DNA from: Schizochytrium sp. TIO01
Taxonomy: Eukaryota > Sar > Bigyra > Thraustochytrida > Thraustochytriidae
Assembly (NCBI GenBank): GCA_004764695.1
Contig: SMSO01000034.1
Span: 4,768,501 to 4,832,500 of the forward strand
Length of the DNA: 64,000 nt
Direction: 5' to 3'
Under the pieces are notes generated by a model. It made no database searches, was not told the DNA's origin, and was given only the letters and a program-made list of their open reading frames with translations. Position 1 is the first letter of the stretch. Every line of letters begins with the position of its first letter. The translations under genes were made by a program, and so were the position numbers. This document shows, piece after piece, positions 30,958-41,148 of this stretch.

Positions 30958-33900
30958 TTCTATGGAAGAGGCGTCAGTGTCACCACTCACGGATAACGAG
31001 TTTGTGCGTGTTCTTTATGCAGACGCCAACCCAGTGCGTATGACGAATCGGCAAGATCTAGCTGAGATTGCCCTCACTGTGGCACCCCAACTTGGCAGAC
31101 GGGGAGCCGATATGCTCTTGTACGCCGTGGCAGAGGCTAGCGTCTCAATGCAGGCTCTGGCGATGCGTGGAGCGGTAAAGTGCAAGGATGTCTTGGACGA
31201 GGAATTGGTGATGCTGGTAAGCTCTGCGCGTACTGCTCAAGAGATGCGCACCCGCACAGAGCAAGTTCTGCGTGGCAGACCCTCTACGGGAGTGGCTGAC
31301 GCTCTCTTTGAGAATTTGAGGTATCCAGAGCCCACCCTTGCCTTCAATGTAGTTATGCCCAACTGCAGCGCCGGGCTGGTCATAAAACTGGTACGGGAGT
31401 CGCTAGACAAAGTCCTCGTAGGTTTGCCTCTGACCTCGGAACCATCCAGGCCTCTGCTTAATCATCTTCCAATGAAAAGGCTCTGGAACCGCTATAGTGA
31501 CTCACTACTTCAAGCTTATGAGACTTATCTGCAGGCTGCAAAGGCAAAGGGGGGAGCGCATGCCCTGGTTGGCGTTGGCCAGATTCACCTGATGTGGGCC
31601 TCTGTAGTGCAATCTTGGCAAGGTGTTCCGCGTGCTGGGAGTACCCGTCTTTTGCGTCTCATTATGGCATATCCGCCCTTTGCATTTCAAAATAACTCAC
31701 CCGCACACCAGGGTGACCTCTTGAAACAAATAACACAACATGATGTGAATGAGCTTACTGAGAACGTTCTTCAGCTGAAACTGCCTAACTGGTTCACCGC
31801 GAACAGCCCCATTCTATCTTCGCTAAGCTTTCAGCAAGTTGTGGATGTCTACCTAGGATGCTTCCAGACTCCCTTGGCTAAAACTGATCCTGCATCCAGT
31901 CTTCCTGTGATTGTGAGTTCGCTGAAATGGGCTCCCGTTGCAGGTACACTCGGCAAACACTTGCATGTCCGCCTGAACAGGAAACTTGCTCGAGACATTC
32001 GCTTTGCCTCAAGTAAGGGGAAAACAGAAGCTTTGCAAAAGCTTATCACTTGGTATGTGGCACAAATCACAAAACTTATTCAAAGTGAAGACAATGTTAC
32101 GCTTGGCACAAACAACGAGACCTCCCCGCTAGTATGGGACTTCACACTTTGCCAGGTATTACCCGAACCTGGGGAAACATGCCGCCAGGGTCAACTTCAG
32201 CGCGAGGCAACACTATTCAGTCGGGCTCGGGCCCGCTTTGATGAGCATATTTCAGGCTTGAATGAGCACATTGGAAAAGGAATATTCGGTGCTTTCGAGA
32301 TAGACAATTCAAACTTTTCAAGTAAGCTCGGTAAAACCATGTGTGATGCACGTTTCGATGCAATTATCCACTTTGCAGAACAACTTTTGCTACGTGCTGA
32401 CCAGGGCAATGCCGCAACGGAAAAGGACAAGACAAAGAAGGTTATGCTTGTTGGATTTGCAAAGAGCTTGTTTCTCTACGCTAGCGCCCTGGTGCATCAC
32501 GTTCAGGACATAAGCAGGTACCTTACGCTTCTTCGTGCTATGGTCTCCAAATGGCTCCCCATTCATGAAGCTCTGTCAAGTGTGACTGCAACAAATGCAG
32601 CTTACGAAAGTTCGTATGGCTATAGAAATCGTCATAGATATGAGCCTATTCAATTTTCAGAGTCAACTTTTATACTAGAACTCTGTCGTGCCTTGAAATA
32701 TGGCAAGGAGGGAAACCAGTGGAAACAGATTATGAAAGTTGTATTGGATGGGTGCGTTAAATCACACCTTGAAAGACTCGAATTTATGCTCCAGCCGCAT
32801 ATATTAGACCGCGTCAGTAGTGTCTTTGAGTGCCTAAATTCAATTGACAATGATCTCACTAGTCTCCTTAATAACCCTGAAGTTTCCGGAACTGATGGTT
32901 TTGCCTATTGGAAACATCTCATCGACGAGGTGGGAGAAAAGGGTCTTGCCATGATAGTAAATCAGTGGCAAAAGTATGCACGACACTCTGCGTTTGAGTT
33001 CCCTCCGATGCCGGAGGATGCCGACAGCTCGATGATTTGGAGCTCTGAGGCACACAAACTTGTGAAAGCAAACTATGAGAAGTCCACATCTCTATCTCTA
33101 CAAAGGGATATGCTTGCTCGGTGGGAAAGTATGGTAAGCACAATGTACGCGCCAATTGCACAGTCCAAGACCTTTTCAAAACACAATGTTGATGAGATTT
33201 TCTGGAAGTATCGGCCACCCTGTAAGATCTCTCCTCAGATTTTTGGCAACCTCTTAGTCAAGATGCTGATAGTGGGCCCCGAGGGCGCCTCTAGCGACCG
33301 AGAGAGGCTATGCGAGATTGTTAAGGATCTAGCAAAGATTGTGTGTGAAACGTCCAACACGGAAACATCGAACTCTTTGTCACGAATCTTGGCAACTCTT
33401 GTGAGATTTAGAGCGACAATCCCTATTGAAAAAGTATTTCCAGGCATTGGGGAAATCTTCGTGGAAGCTGTGACCTGTGATGAACATTTTCTCTTTTCAT
33501 TTGTGACTTCGCAGTTGAACAGGTTACCAGGCTCTTCATCGAGTTCCATCGACTTTGTTGATCGAACTATTCATGTTGTTATGACTGAATTTATTCCTCA
33601 GCTCAAGGTCCTTCGGCCATCTGAGCAGCAGACGTTGATAAAATCTCTTGAGAGCAATGCTCACATGCGGGATCGAGCTTTTGCAAAAACTCGCCGTGAG
33701 GCTTGCAAACAGAAAAACTTTTCTCCAGGACGTCGCCAGGTATACAGTGAACTTCTTCGAAAAGCTTGCCAGCGGAAAGGCTACACAAGCATTGCACAAT
33801 TATTTGCTAATCAGGTGCGTAGTATCATGAATGAGCAAGGTCCTTACCGTCTTGAAGCTCTAGCAGATCTGAACGGAATATGGGATACGATTGTGCCCCT

Positions 33901-36847
33901 ATTTTTGCTTGTACCAGTGGTTGATAGCCGTTTCCCGCATTACATTGTCGATACAGCAAATCAAAGCGGCTTTTTGCAGGCTTGGGAATTACCTCGCTGT
34001 GCTGAACAGGTTCGCGCTGCATTTGAAAAGCTGACGCAGGACACGGTTGGTGCAATCAATATGGATGCCCGCTCTATGACAGCTGCCAAGTCCCACCTCG
34101 AAGGTATGATCTCATATGTGCAAACCATATGCTGTTTCCGACTTGAAGCTCGTAATAATGAGTTGCAGCAAAGCTCTGACAACTACATGGAAGAAAGGAA
34201 GAAATGGTATATCTCTGCCGCAAAGTGTAAATTGATGATCGAGAGTGTAACTCAGGGAACGCGCGCTCTTGAGTCTATTCAACTTGGGTTTGCCAACATG
34301 GAATCTGCCCAAAAGAGCCCTCTTCGTATAGACTTTGACACTGATCTTAAACCAATGCTTGACTCAGTCCTTCATCAAGATGCCTCGGAGACAGCTCGTG
34401 CTGATTATCTTCGTGCCATTCAGACAGAGAACAAAATGATTCCGCGAGCCCATGTCACATTTGAAATCGACGTGTTCGAGCTCCTCGAGATTGTGCAGGC
34501 AGGATATGCAAGCCTTGGTTTGGATGAACCCTTTTCGCCATCCAATATGCTAGCTCCTACATTGGAGCGTCTTAACAGCCTGGTAACAGCGATTGGCGCC
34601 TTCTGGCCGGCGATTCCAGGTATTCTGAAGACTATTGAGACTCTGAGCAAGGCATCATCTGTACCAAGAGATCGGCTCTGCGATTTGCGAGGAACCTATC
34701 AGCTTATTCAGTCCCTTTTCGATCTGACTGAAAGCTTTGAACCACTTGGTATGGCCTTACCCAGTTTGCGCAGTGCGATTTATCGCCTAGTGTGTGAGGG
34801 AATTCCAGCTGCGTCAAAAACATATATTTATAGGCATCCAGGCGAGAGTTATGACGCTAACCTTCATAAAAGTATCGCGTCCGGATGGGAGAAGGTCAAC
34901 CGTGTCAACGAGGCTTTTTGCACACTAGGGGCTAATTTGGAACACCTGTTGACGACAAAGCTTGGCCCTCGTTCATTGGCGGCCTTTCATTGGCTAAATA
35001 AACTCCTTCCGCCCGTCTGTAGTCCAGAGGATGCTTTGAACAGGAAAGATATCCAGCTTCAAGCACGCATTGCCAGAGATCTGTTGCGTGTGGATAAGAG
35101 TGCTGTGCACCTACCATTTGTGCAAAAGGTGCTCTGCAACATACGCCAAGACCACTTGTGGCCATTTGTAAATCCATTATTGCCTCACGAAAATTTTGCA
35201 GGTCAGTTTCAAATGGAAGCAGCAAGCACGATAGAAAGCTTATTATCTATGACAGATCCGAAAGAACGCGAAGAGTTCTTGCAAAGCATTGTAGGTTTCC
35301 GTCTTGGTCAGCTTGGAAATCGCTTACGTCTGCAAAAACTCCCTGTCCCTGTATTACATCGTCTTGCAGAACAATGCTGGGAGGACTTTTCAAATGAAAA
35401 GCTTACCTTTAAGGAACGTCAAGATGCTCTTGTGCAGTGGCTCAGGAACCCGTCATTGGGTTCGCGGGAGGTGGTAAATAGCCTTGTCGAACTATATGAA
35501 GTTGCTGCCAAGGAAACCGAGGAAAGTAATGCTCTGTCTCCTCAGACGCAGGGAAGTATTTCCAGTATTATTGCTGGCATGTTTTCCATCCAAGATCCAC
35601 TCTCATGCCTTGGCTTTCTTCTATCCCCGAGTGTCATGCAAAAGGACTATGGCAACGCAACTGCAACTGCACTTGCTGGAGCACGGCAGAAAATAAGCGA
35701 GTCCAAGTTTGTGGAACTTATTCGGATTGTGTTGGGGCCGGATCACCGGAAGGTCTTGAAAGTAGGGCTTCATAAATCTTTGGTGCGTCTCCTGACAAGC
35801 TTGCAGACGCCAGCAGCTCTAGATCTGCTCAAGTCAGAGTGGAACCAGAAGGAACCTGCACTGCATTTAGACGTGAAACGTGTCATTGTGCAATTTGCAC
35901 TGTCTTGTTTAGACTCTGGTCGCGATGGGCGTGCAAAAGCTGAGGACTCGTGGCTAGCTGTCGAGGCTGACTTTGCCATGTCCATCCTGCAAGACCTTGC
36001 AACTGCGACCCGGCATGAGATGGACTTGCGAGGCTATTTGCTTGGTGCGCAGCCTGAGAATACGCCTTACATAGATGGCCCTGACCGCAACAAGTTTTGG
36101 CGCTCCCATGCTGGTACATTCCATACGGTACTTTCTCAATTCAAGTTAGAAGTAAACCGATCGGATCTCCACATTGATGCTGCCTATGATGCGGCCATGT
36201 CCACTGCAACAACCATTCACCGAAAACATGCCTCGGAGTTTTACAAGCGTGTCATTGTACGACTCGCTTGTGTTGCTCGCCCTGCCGAGGAATCATTTGT
36301 GATTCCCGTTGCGCGAGTACTCGCCACTACTTCCTGGGCAGAATATGTTCAGGATGCTGACTTTATCATACGCCTATTAAGCGAGGTGCAGATTCAGACT
36401 GCACCTTCCTTGAAGGACTTGACTAGCCTGGCCGTCCTCGCAGAATCTAGTCATGAGCTCTTTCAGGTGCGAGGTCTAAGCGCGGCCCTTGTGTGGCACC
36501 GACTGGTGCGACAATACTGCAAGGATTCAAAGGAATACGCAATCACAGCTACAGCAAAGCAAATTGAGGATGATGTAAATGTTTTACTCACTGAGTCGCG
36601 CATTAATTTGAACAAGATTCTTTTGGCGACTGCCAGACTTGAGACAATTGCCTGGGTTGCACTCTCGTTGGCAAATGAAAGTCAAAGAGAGGCCAGGATC
36701 GAAAATTATGCGTTTTTGCGAGGTTGTTATGGCTACGTTGGAGATCATGAAGTTGCGATGAGGAAGCTTCAGAGGGCTGGTCTTTTATCAGAGGGCATGA
36801 AGCTGAATCAAGTCTGCTCCACCTTTTTCTCTTCGAATTCTCGCTGA
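30941..36847 (+). CDS. Giant alpha-helical protein, unknown function
   Basis: 1968 codons from the first ATG in this frame at 30941; about 2075 residues if the preceding ORF belongs to it. The frame upstream of 30941 reads as low-quality protein, so the true start is probably in the 30634 ORF. The sequence is helix after helix, with no membrane segment, no Cys cluster and no nucleotide-binding motif, which suggests a HEAT/ARM-like solenoid scaffold. The end resembles a TPR-like helix pair (YAFLRGCYGYVGDHEVAMRK). There is no intron in nearly 6 kb. I cannot assign a family. It converges with the next gene. Confidence 0.8.
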   Translation: MIPNDDSMEEASVSPLTDNEFVRVLYADANPVRMTNRQDLAEIALTVAPQLGRRGADMLLYAVAEASVSMQALAMRGAVKCKDVLDEELVMLVSSARTAQEMRTRTEQVLRGRPSTGVADALFENLRYPEPTLAFNVVMPNCSAGLVIKLVRESLDKVLVGLPLTSEPSRPLLNHLPMKRLWNRYSDSLLQAYETYLQAAKAKGGAHALVGVGQIHLMWASVVQSWQGVPRAGSTRLLRLIMAYPPFAFQNNSPAHQGDLLKQITQHDVNELTENVLQLKLPNWFTANSPILSSLSFQQVVDVYLGCFQTPLAKTDPASSLPVIVSSLKWAPVAGTLGKHLHVRLNRKLARDIRFASSKGKTEALQKLITWYVAQITKLIQSEDNVTLGTNNETSPLVWDFTLCQVLPEPGETCRQGQLQREATLFSRARARFDEHISGLNEHIGKGIFGAFEIDNSNFSSKLGKTMCDARFDAIIHFAEQLLLRADQGNAATEKDKTKKVMLVGFAKSLFLYASALVHHVQDISRYLTLLRAMVSKWLPIHEALSSVTATNAAYESSYGYRNRHRYEPIQFSESTFILELCRALKYGKEGNQWKQIMKVVLDGCVKSHLERLEFMLQPHILDRVSSVFECLNSIDNDLTSLLNNPEVSGTDGFAYWKHLIDEVGEKGLAMIVNQWQKYARHSAFEFPPMPEDADSSMIWSSEAHKLVKANYEKSTSLSLQRDMLARWESMVSTMYAPIAQSKTFSKHNVDEIFWKYRPPCKISPQIFGNLLVKMLIVGPEGASSDRERLCEIVKDLAKIVCETSNTETSNSLSRILATLVRFRATIPIEKVFPGIGEIFVEAVTCDEHFLFSFVTSQLNRLPGSSSSSIDFVDRTIHVVMTEFIPQLKVLRPSEQQTLIKSLESNAHMRDRAFAKTRREACKQKNFSPGRRQVYSELLRKACQRKGYTSIAQLFANQVRSIMNEQGPYRLEALADLNGIWDTIVPLFLLVPVVDSRFPHYIVDTANQSGFLQAWELPRCAEQVRAAFEKLTQDTVGAINMDARSMTAAKSHLEGMISYVQTICCFRLEARNNELQQSSDNYMEERKKWYISAAKCKLMIESVTQGTRALESIQLGFANMESAQKSPLRIDFDTDLKPMLDSVLHQDASETARADYLRAIQTENKMIPRAHVTFEIDVFELLEIVQAGYASLGLDEPFSPSNMLAPTLERLNSLVTAIGAFWPAIPGILKTIETLSKASSVPRDRLCDLRGTYQLIQSLFDLTESFEPLGMALPSLRSAIYRLVCEGIPAASKTYIYRHPGESYDANLHKSIASGWEKVNRVNEAFCTLGANLEHLLTTKLGPRSLAAFHWLNKLLPPVCSPEDALNRKDIQLQARIARDLLRVDKSAVHLPFVQKVLCNIRQDHLWPFVNPLLPHENFAGQFQMEAASTIESLLSMTDPKEREEFLQSIVGFRLGQLGNRLRLQKLPVPVLHRLAEQCWEDFSNEKLTFKERQDALVQWLRNPSLGSREVVNSLVELYEVAAKETEESNALSPQTQGSISSIIAGMFSIQDPLSCLGFLLSPSVMQKDYGNATATALAGARQKISESKFVELIRIVLGPDHRKVLKVGLHKSLVRLLTSLQTPAALDLLKSEWNQKEPALHLDVKRVIVQFALSCLDSGRDGRAKAEDSWLAVEADFAMSILQDLATATRHEMDLRGYLLGAQPENTPYIDGPDRNKFWRSHAGTFHTVLSQFKLEVNRSDLHIDAAYDAAMSTATTIHRKHASEFYKRVIVRLACVARPAEESFVIPVARVLATTSWAEYVQDADFIIRLLSEVQIQTAPSLKDLTSLAVLAESSHELFQVRGLSAALVWHRLVRQYCKDSKEYAITATAKQIEDDVNVLLTESRINLNKILLATARLETIAWVALSLANESQREARIENYAFLRGCYGYVGDHEVAMRKLQRAGLLSEGMKLNQVCSTFFSSNSR

Positions 36848-37465
36848 TCTTGATCTCCTGGGTTATTTTTTTTTGGTTAGATGTTTTTCTCCTATGGAAA
36901 ATAGATATCCTGAAATACAATAACGCCTGATGTTGACTCTACTGGATTTCTCAAACCAAGAACGCAAATGGGGTACATTCAGTACATGCTGATGCCGTCT
37001 GGTTGAGAGCACCTAATTGAAAACTTTTCTCCTGAGAAAGCATTAAAGGAGAGTATGGAATGGATTTATTATTAAGATTTTCACTTGAGATTATAAATGA
37101 AGTCTTTGTTAATTTTTTATGATATTTAGCATTCAAACTTTGACTGTTACTTTCGAAAGTCAAGCGTGCACTCGAAGAATTGATACAGCGATAGCTAGCT
37201 GGAAAAAACAGGAGAGGATTTCTGTTTTGCTTTTCTTTCTTTAACTTTTGTATTTAAGTTTCAAGGCTGTGCAAACTATAAATTTGAAATGGTCAATGAG
37301 ATAATCTGATATGCAGAGTTTGACCCGCTTTGAACATGAAAAAAAATCTATTTTCAAAAAATTGATTCGAAACTTGTTTAAAGTATAGGAGAATAGTGGT
37401 TGAAGAAGCAAACTACTCTCTCTAACCTTTTATTTGACAGAAGTTCAAAGCGTACCTCAAATCAT
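36848..37465. other. Convergent intergenic region
   Basis: AT-rich; presumed 3' ends of both flanking genes. Nothing else is seen. Confidence 0.55.
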
Positions 37466-38530
37466 TCATTGAGAAGACCCAGTGAGAGGGAAAGCTGAAC
37501 CCTTTACAAACTGCCAGAGTCCGTAACCTTGAGAACCCCACGAAATGCAGAGCCACGCGTGTAAGATCGTGTTGGTCACACCTAATGAAGGCTCAAGATA
37601 GTTCAGAATGTCATAAGTCGGTAAAAGGACACTATTTGCAATGGCCCCAAAGACCAGGATAACTGTTGTGGAGACGGTGATGCTGACATTTTGCCACGAA
37701 GTGCGTGAGATAATGACTGACATGAGATAGAACGTTGGTGGTGCCTGAGTAACCCCTGTAAGGAAGATGTCACATGCGGGTTGAGCCATTGAAAAACGAC
37801 CTGATATAACCACGCCCATAAAGAAAAGTGACCACAAAGCCCAGCAGAAGCCGGGAACTACAGGCACGCGAAACCTCGGATGCGTCTGCTTGTCATCAAG
37901 TGGAAGACGTGCAATTGCCGAAGCTGCCTCCCCCATAATTCCTCCTGCGACGGCAACCGCACCAACGCAGACATTCCACATAAGCCTAAATTGGAGTTTA
38001 TGGAGGGAATGTGCCAGAAAGTGGTGACATATTGCACCCGCAAACGTAGAAATAGAATATGAAAAAAGGAGAGCAGAAGATGTAGCCATGAGTCGAGCGT
38101 TTTGTGGCGTGCGCTTCTCGGAGAGAATAGCTAAGGCAAAAAATGTCATAATGATAGAAAGGAGGTAGTCCGTAACGTACGTAGGCCAAGTGTCATCAAA
38201 TTTGACAGGGTGCTGATAATTAAAGTTCACCATAGTATAGAGTTCAGGACCAACGAGGATCGCTGTGAGTGGAGGAAGATATTGAGCCAAAGCGTAGGTT
38301 CCAAGAATAAGAGCACTAAAGATGATCAGCCATGCGAGCGCGTTGGCCAAATCGGGGTCGCCAAAAGCCTCTAGTGTACGGAAAGCTTGCTTACCAAAGA
38401 TGCTTTTGACGGGTAAAAGGTGGTCCTGTCTTGCCTTTTCAACATTTGCTCCATTCTTGTCTTCCCTGTCTGGTTTATGAGTAGGGATGGTGGCGTTTGC
38501 TTTAAATGTTGGCTGTGAAGAGTCAGACAT
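37466..38530 (-). CDS. Polytopic membrane protein, unknown function
   Basis: 354 residues from the ATG at 38530; the upstream open codons lack an ATG. About 60 polar, Lys/Asp-rich residues precede eight or nine hydrophobic segments. A central pair contains AGAICHHFLAHSLHKLQFRL, with several histidines at a membrane edge, which recalls metal-site hydrolase-type membrane proteins, but I cannot match a known family. It is divergent from the StyC-like gene. Confidence 0.75.
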   Translation of the reverse strand: MSDSSQPTFKANATIPTHKPDREDKNGANVEKARQDHLLPVKSIFGKQAFRTLEAFGDPDLANALAWLIIFSALILGTYALAQYLPPLTAILVGPELYTMVNFNYQHPVKFDDTWPTYVTDYLLSIIMTFFALAILSEKRTPQNARLMATSSALLFSYSISTFAGAICHHFLAHSLHKLQFRLMWNVCVGAVAVAGGIMGEAASAIARLPLDDKQTHPRFRVPVVPGFCWALWSLFFMGVVISGRFSMAQPACDIFLTGVTQAPPTFYLMSVIISRTSWQNVSITVSTTVILVFGAIANSVLLPTYDILNYLEPSLGVTNTILHAWLCISWGSQGYGLWQFVKGSAFPLTGSSQ

Positions 38531-39260
38531 TGTACTTGTAGGTCTATGTACAGCCACTATGCGCTAATCCTTTTACGAGCAAGCCAAGTTCTCTTCTGTA
38601 GCTGGCGTCGGTGCTATGACGCATAACTAACAGGGTATCTTTTCTCCCCTCTAGAGAACTAATCCATACTTTACAATAATTTTAACTATTAAAAAATGAA
38701 TAAAAATACGAATAAATAGTCAAGCTCCGAGGCTATATATCTATAATAGACCTTGGCCTTTCAAAAATACAGTCGTTAGTGGTGAGGACGCCCCAATAGA
38801 TTAGTAAGGTTCGAGATTTGCCAAAGGGGTGCGCTCTGATATTGCCAATCAATTCTCATAAGATCGCTAGGCTAGTAACTTCTATAGCTCATCATCCTAC
38901 AGTTCTTTTTGTATTCAAGTGCCTATGTAGTAATAGCCTCTAACAACCAATCGAGCTATGGAAGTGAAATCTGATACAGATCAAAGCAGTTGCGCAAGCA
39001 AGGGTTAGTCATTCACGTACACTTCGACCTACTGGGTAACATCATGTATCATAGATGATAATTTATAGCCTTATGTCAAGCAAGATAGGATGATCAAATT
39101 TGCAATAAATGAGCCCGTCAGTCCGCTACGATTTTAGACCCTGCTCCGTACAGCGCAGCAAAACAACAATTAGAATACAGTGAACCGCCATTTGTACAAG
39201 AGTTACAGATACTCCAAGGAACAGTCTGGATCTATTGAGGTTATCGAAGCAGTCTTAAGA
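38531..39260. promoter_or_regulatory. Divergent intergenic/promoter region
   Basis: 730 bases between divergent genes. The frame of the plus gene is open back to 39180 without an ATG, so an upstream exon is possible. No element is recognised. Confidence 0.4.
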
Positions 39261-39782
39261 ATGCAAGAAAACAAGGACAATCGGGGAGAGGTGCTCTTGG
39301 TGTGTCAACAAAAAACAGTGTATCATGGTGCAATTTGTTTTGCCTTGGGATTGTTGTCCGGTATCCCATACACTGGTGTCATTTTACGTGAGTATACCAA
39401 AGACTGGTCTGCTGGTGAGCAAAACGCGCTCATTGGAACAGCGATATACAATTTGGCACTGAAGACTGGCGGCACAGAAAGGGCATGGAAGATGGCTCAT
39501 ATGGAGGGTCTTTTGAATGGAATGAGCATGTTCCTTGTAGCTGCCATCATGCCAGTACTCACAAAGCTTTCTGGAGACGAACTTCGTTCATTGACGGCAG
39601 CTATGCTTGTAACAGGGTATGGAAACTCTGTGGCTTCAATTTTCTGTGCTGCTGCATCGGTCCGTGGCATGGTTCAGGCAGGCTCCTTGATGAATCGTGC
39701 GGGGAATCTGGGCTTCACAGTAGCTGTTGTCACCATTACGCGTGCAGTTTATCTGTTGATGAAAGGAACTGGCCGGGGATGA
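39261..39782 (+). CDS. Styrene-oxide-isomerase-like (StyC-type) small membrane protein
   Basis: 173 residues from the ATG at 39261, with four predicted membrane helices. The second helix carries WKMAHMEGLLNGM (W76, H80), matching the WxxAHxxGxLNG signature of bacterial styrene oxide isomerase StyC, whose His ligates haem b for epoxide rearrangement. The third helix has GYGNSVAS at the position of the StyC GWANV stretch. Lengths agree (StyC is about 170 residues). The assignment rests on these motifs. The substrate is unknown, and a non-catalytic relative is possible. It converges with the next gene at 109 bp. Confidence 0.55.
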   Translation: MQENKDNRGEVLLVCQQKTVYHGAICFALGLLSGIPYTGVILREYTKDWSAGEQNALIGTAIYNLALKTGGTERAWKMAHMEGLLNGMSMFLVAAIMPVLTKLSGDELRSLTAAMLVTGYGNSVASIFCAAASVRGMVQAGSLMNRAGNLGFTVAVVTITRAVYLLMKGTGRG

Positions 39783-39891
39783 TTTTTGCGATGCATAACA
39801 ATAGCATATTGCCAGATCATTTTTAATAAATGTAAATAATTGCAAATTTTAAAGTCAAGTATAAGAGTACAAAATTAAACTTTTGCTTTGT

Positions 39892-41148
39892 TTAGCGAAA
39901 GTAGCTCCGAAATAATGTTGAAGATTGAAGCAGACCTAAGCCTCCAGCTCGTAAAAGGGTTTCGTTTAATGAGTCTTCAGAGGGAAATCTGAACTCACCT
40001 GGAGAGGCATTATTGTCTTTGCAAACAGTAGAAGAGCTTGGGAAAGACCGTGGCGGGTTTGGTGCAGCCCTTGCTGCCATAAGAGGCGGAGGTGGCGAAG
40101 GAGGAGGTGATGGCGGTGGTGAGATTACTTCCGGTTGAAAAGAGCTCGAAAGCTTGCTCTGACGAGGTGCATTACAGACATTTAAATGATGGCCTCCGTT
40201 TTGTGATACACACTCCTTTCCTTGGTATAAACTCTGTGTTGAGCCTGGGGGTGAGAGCAAACAAGAACGTTTCACAGAAGGCCTTTCAGGTTTGCGATCC
40301 TGGAGCTTTGCTGATATTTTGCTTGCAGCCGGAGGGTTCTGAGGTTTATGCGACTGTAAATTTACGCCTTGCTTTGGTGATTTTGATATTTCATCGATGG
40401 AGGATGACAGCGGAGCGTGAGAAGAACACGGCGAAGGTGAATTTTGAGAAGTGGGGGAGCAAGACGCAAGGGAAGGGCGAGAGGCTACTTTAGCAACGAT
40501 TCGCCTGCTATTCGCATTAACACTTGGTGAAAATGTGCATTCGGTTGTTTCGGATGTTTGTTTGATCATCCTTCGGGATTCAATCTTGGCCTTGCGTTGG
40601 TGATTCCAATTTTCACGATCTGCTGCAGACCTTTGCTGTACAAGCCGTTGAGATCGTGCATTTACTTGAGGATGTGGGCGAACTTCACGCATTTCTTCCT
40701 CAAATAGTGCATTTCGGAGATCATCGTCGTGGCGTCTCGCGCGGTTGGTGTATTGCCGAGCTCTACTTCCATGAGCTACTGGCACATTACCGTTCTGTAA
40801 AGCGCCTGGCATCCTGCTCTCAACCGCATTCCCAGAGTTGCTCACCTTGCGTGAGCTGTTCCTCCCTTTTGGCTCCTTTTTAAATTGAGCGACTCGTTCT
40901 TGTCCTTCCTCACAAATAAAGGTGGTTGCGATTGCAAGTTCCTGGCGCCTTTCTTCTTCCCGGCGATAATCTAGCTTGAGCGCCTGCAGTAAGTGAAACG
41001 TGTTGGAGACAGAAGCCATGACCTCCTCGCTGGTGCTGGTGCTGGTGCTGTTGCTAGTGCTGGTGCTGTTGCTCCTGGTGCCCAATCCCTCGCGAACCCT
41101 AGAAATCGTGGCTATTCCTCCCGACTTTGCAGACATTGAGTCTGTCAT
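39892..41148 (-). CDS. Low-complexity protein with two FxPxxNxxS-type motifs
   Basis: 418 residues from the ATG at 41148. A Ser/Thr repeat tract (STSTSNSTSTSTS, encoded by tandem GTGCTG-type codons) lies near residue 30. Two related motifs follow at about 155-170 (VRPHPQVNARSQRLV) and 205-220 (CTFSPSVNANSRRIV), a pattern common in cytoskeletal and flagellar proteins of protists. A proline run (PPPSPPPSPPPP) lies near residue 345. The protein is basic and mostly disordered. Inferred role: cytoskeleton-associated; function unknown. Confidence 0.7.
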   Translation of the reverse strand: MTDSMSAKSGGIATISRVREGLGTRSNSTSTSNSTSTSTSEEVMASVSNTFHLLQALKLDYRREEERRQELAIATTFICEEGQERVAQFKKEPKGRNSSRKVSNSGNAVESRMPGALQNGNVPVAHGSRARQYTNRARRHDDDLRNALFEEEMREVRPHPQVNARSQRLVQQRSAADRENWNHQRKAKIESRRMIKQTSETTECTFSPSVNANSRRIVAKVASRPSLASCSPTSQNSPSPCSSHAPLSSSIDEISKSPKQGVNLQSHKPQNPPAASKISAKLQDRKPERPSVKRSCLLSPPGSTQSLYQGKECVSQNGGHHLNVCNAPRQSKLSSSFQPEVISPPPSPPPSPPPPLMAARAAPNPPRSFPSSSTVCKDNNASPGEFRFPSEDSLNETLLRAGGLGLLQSSTLFRSYFR

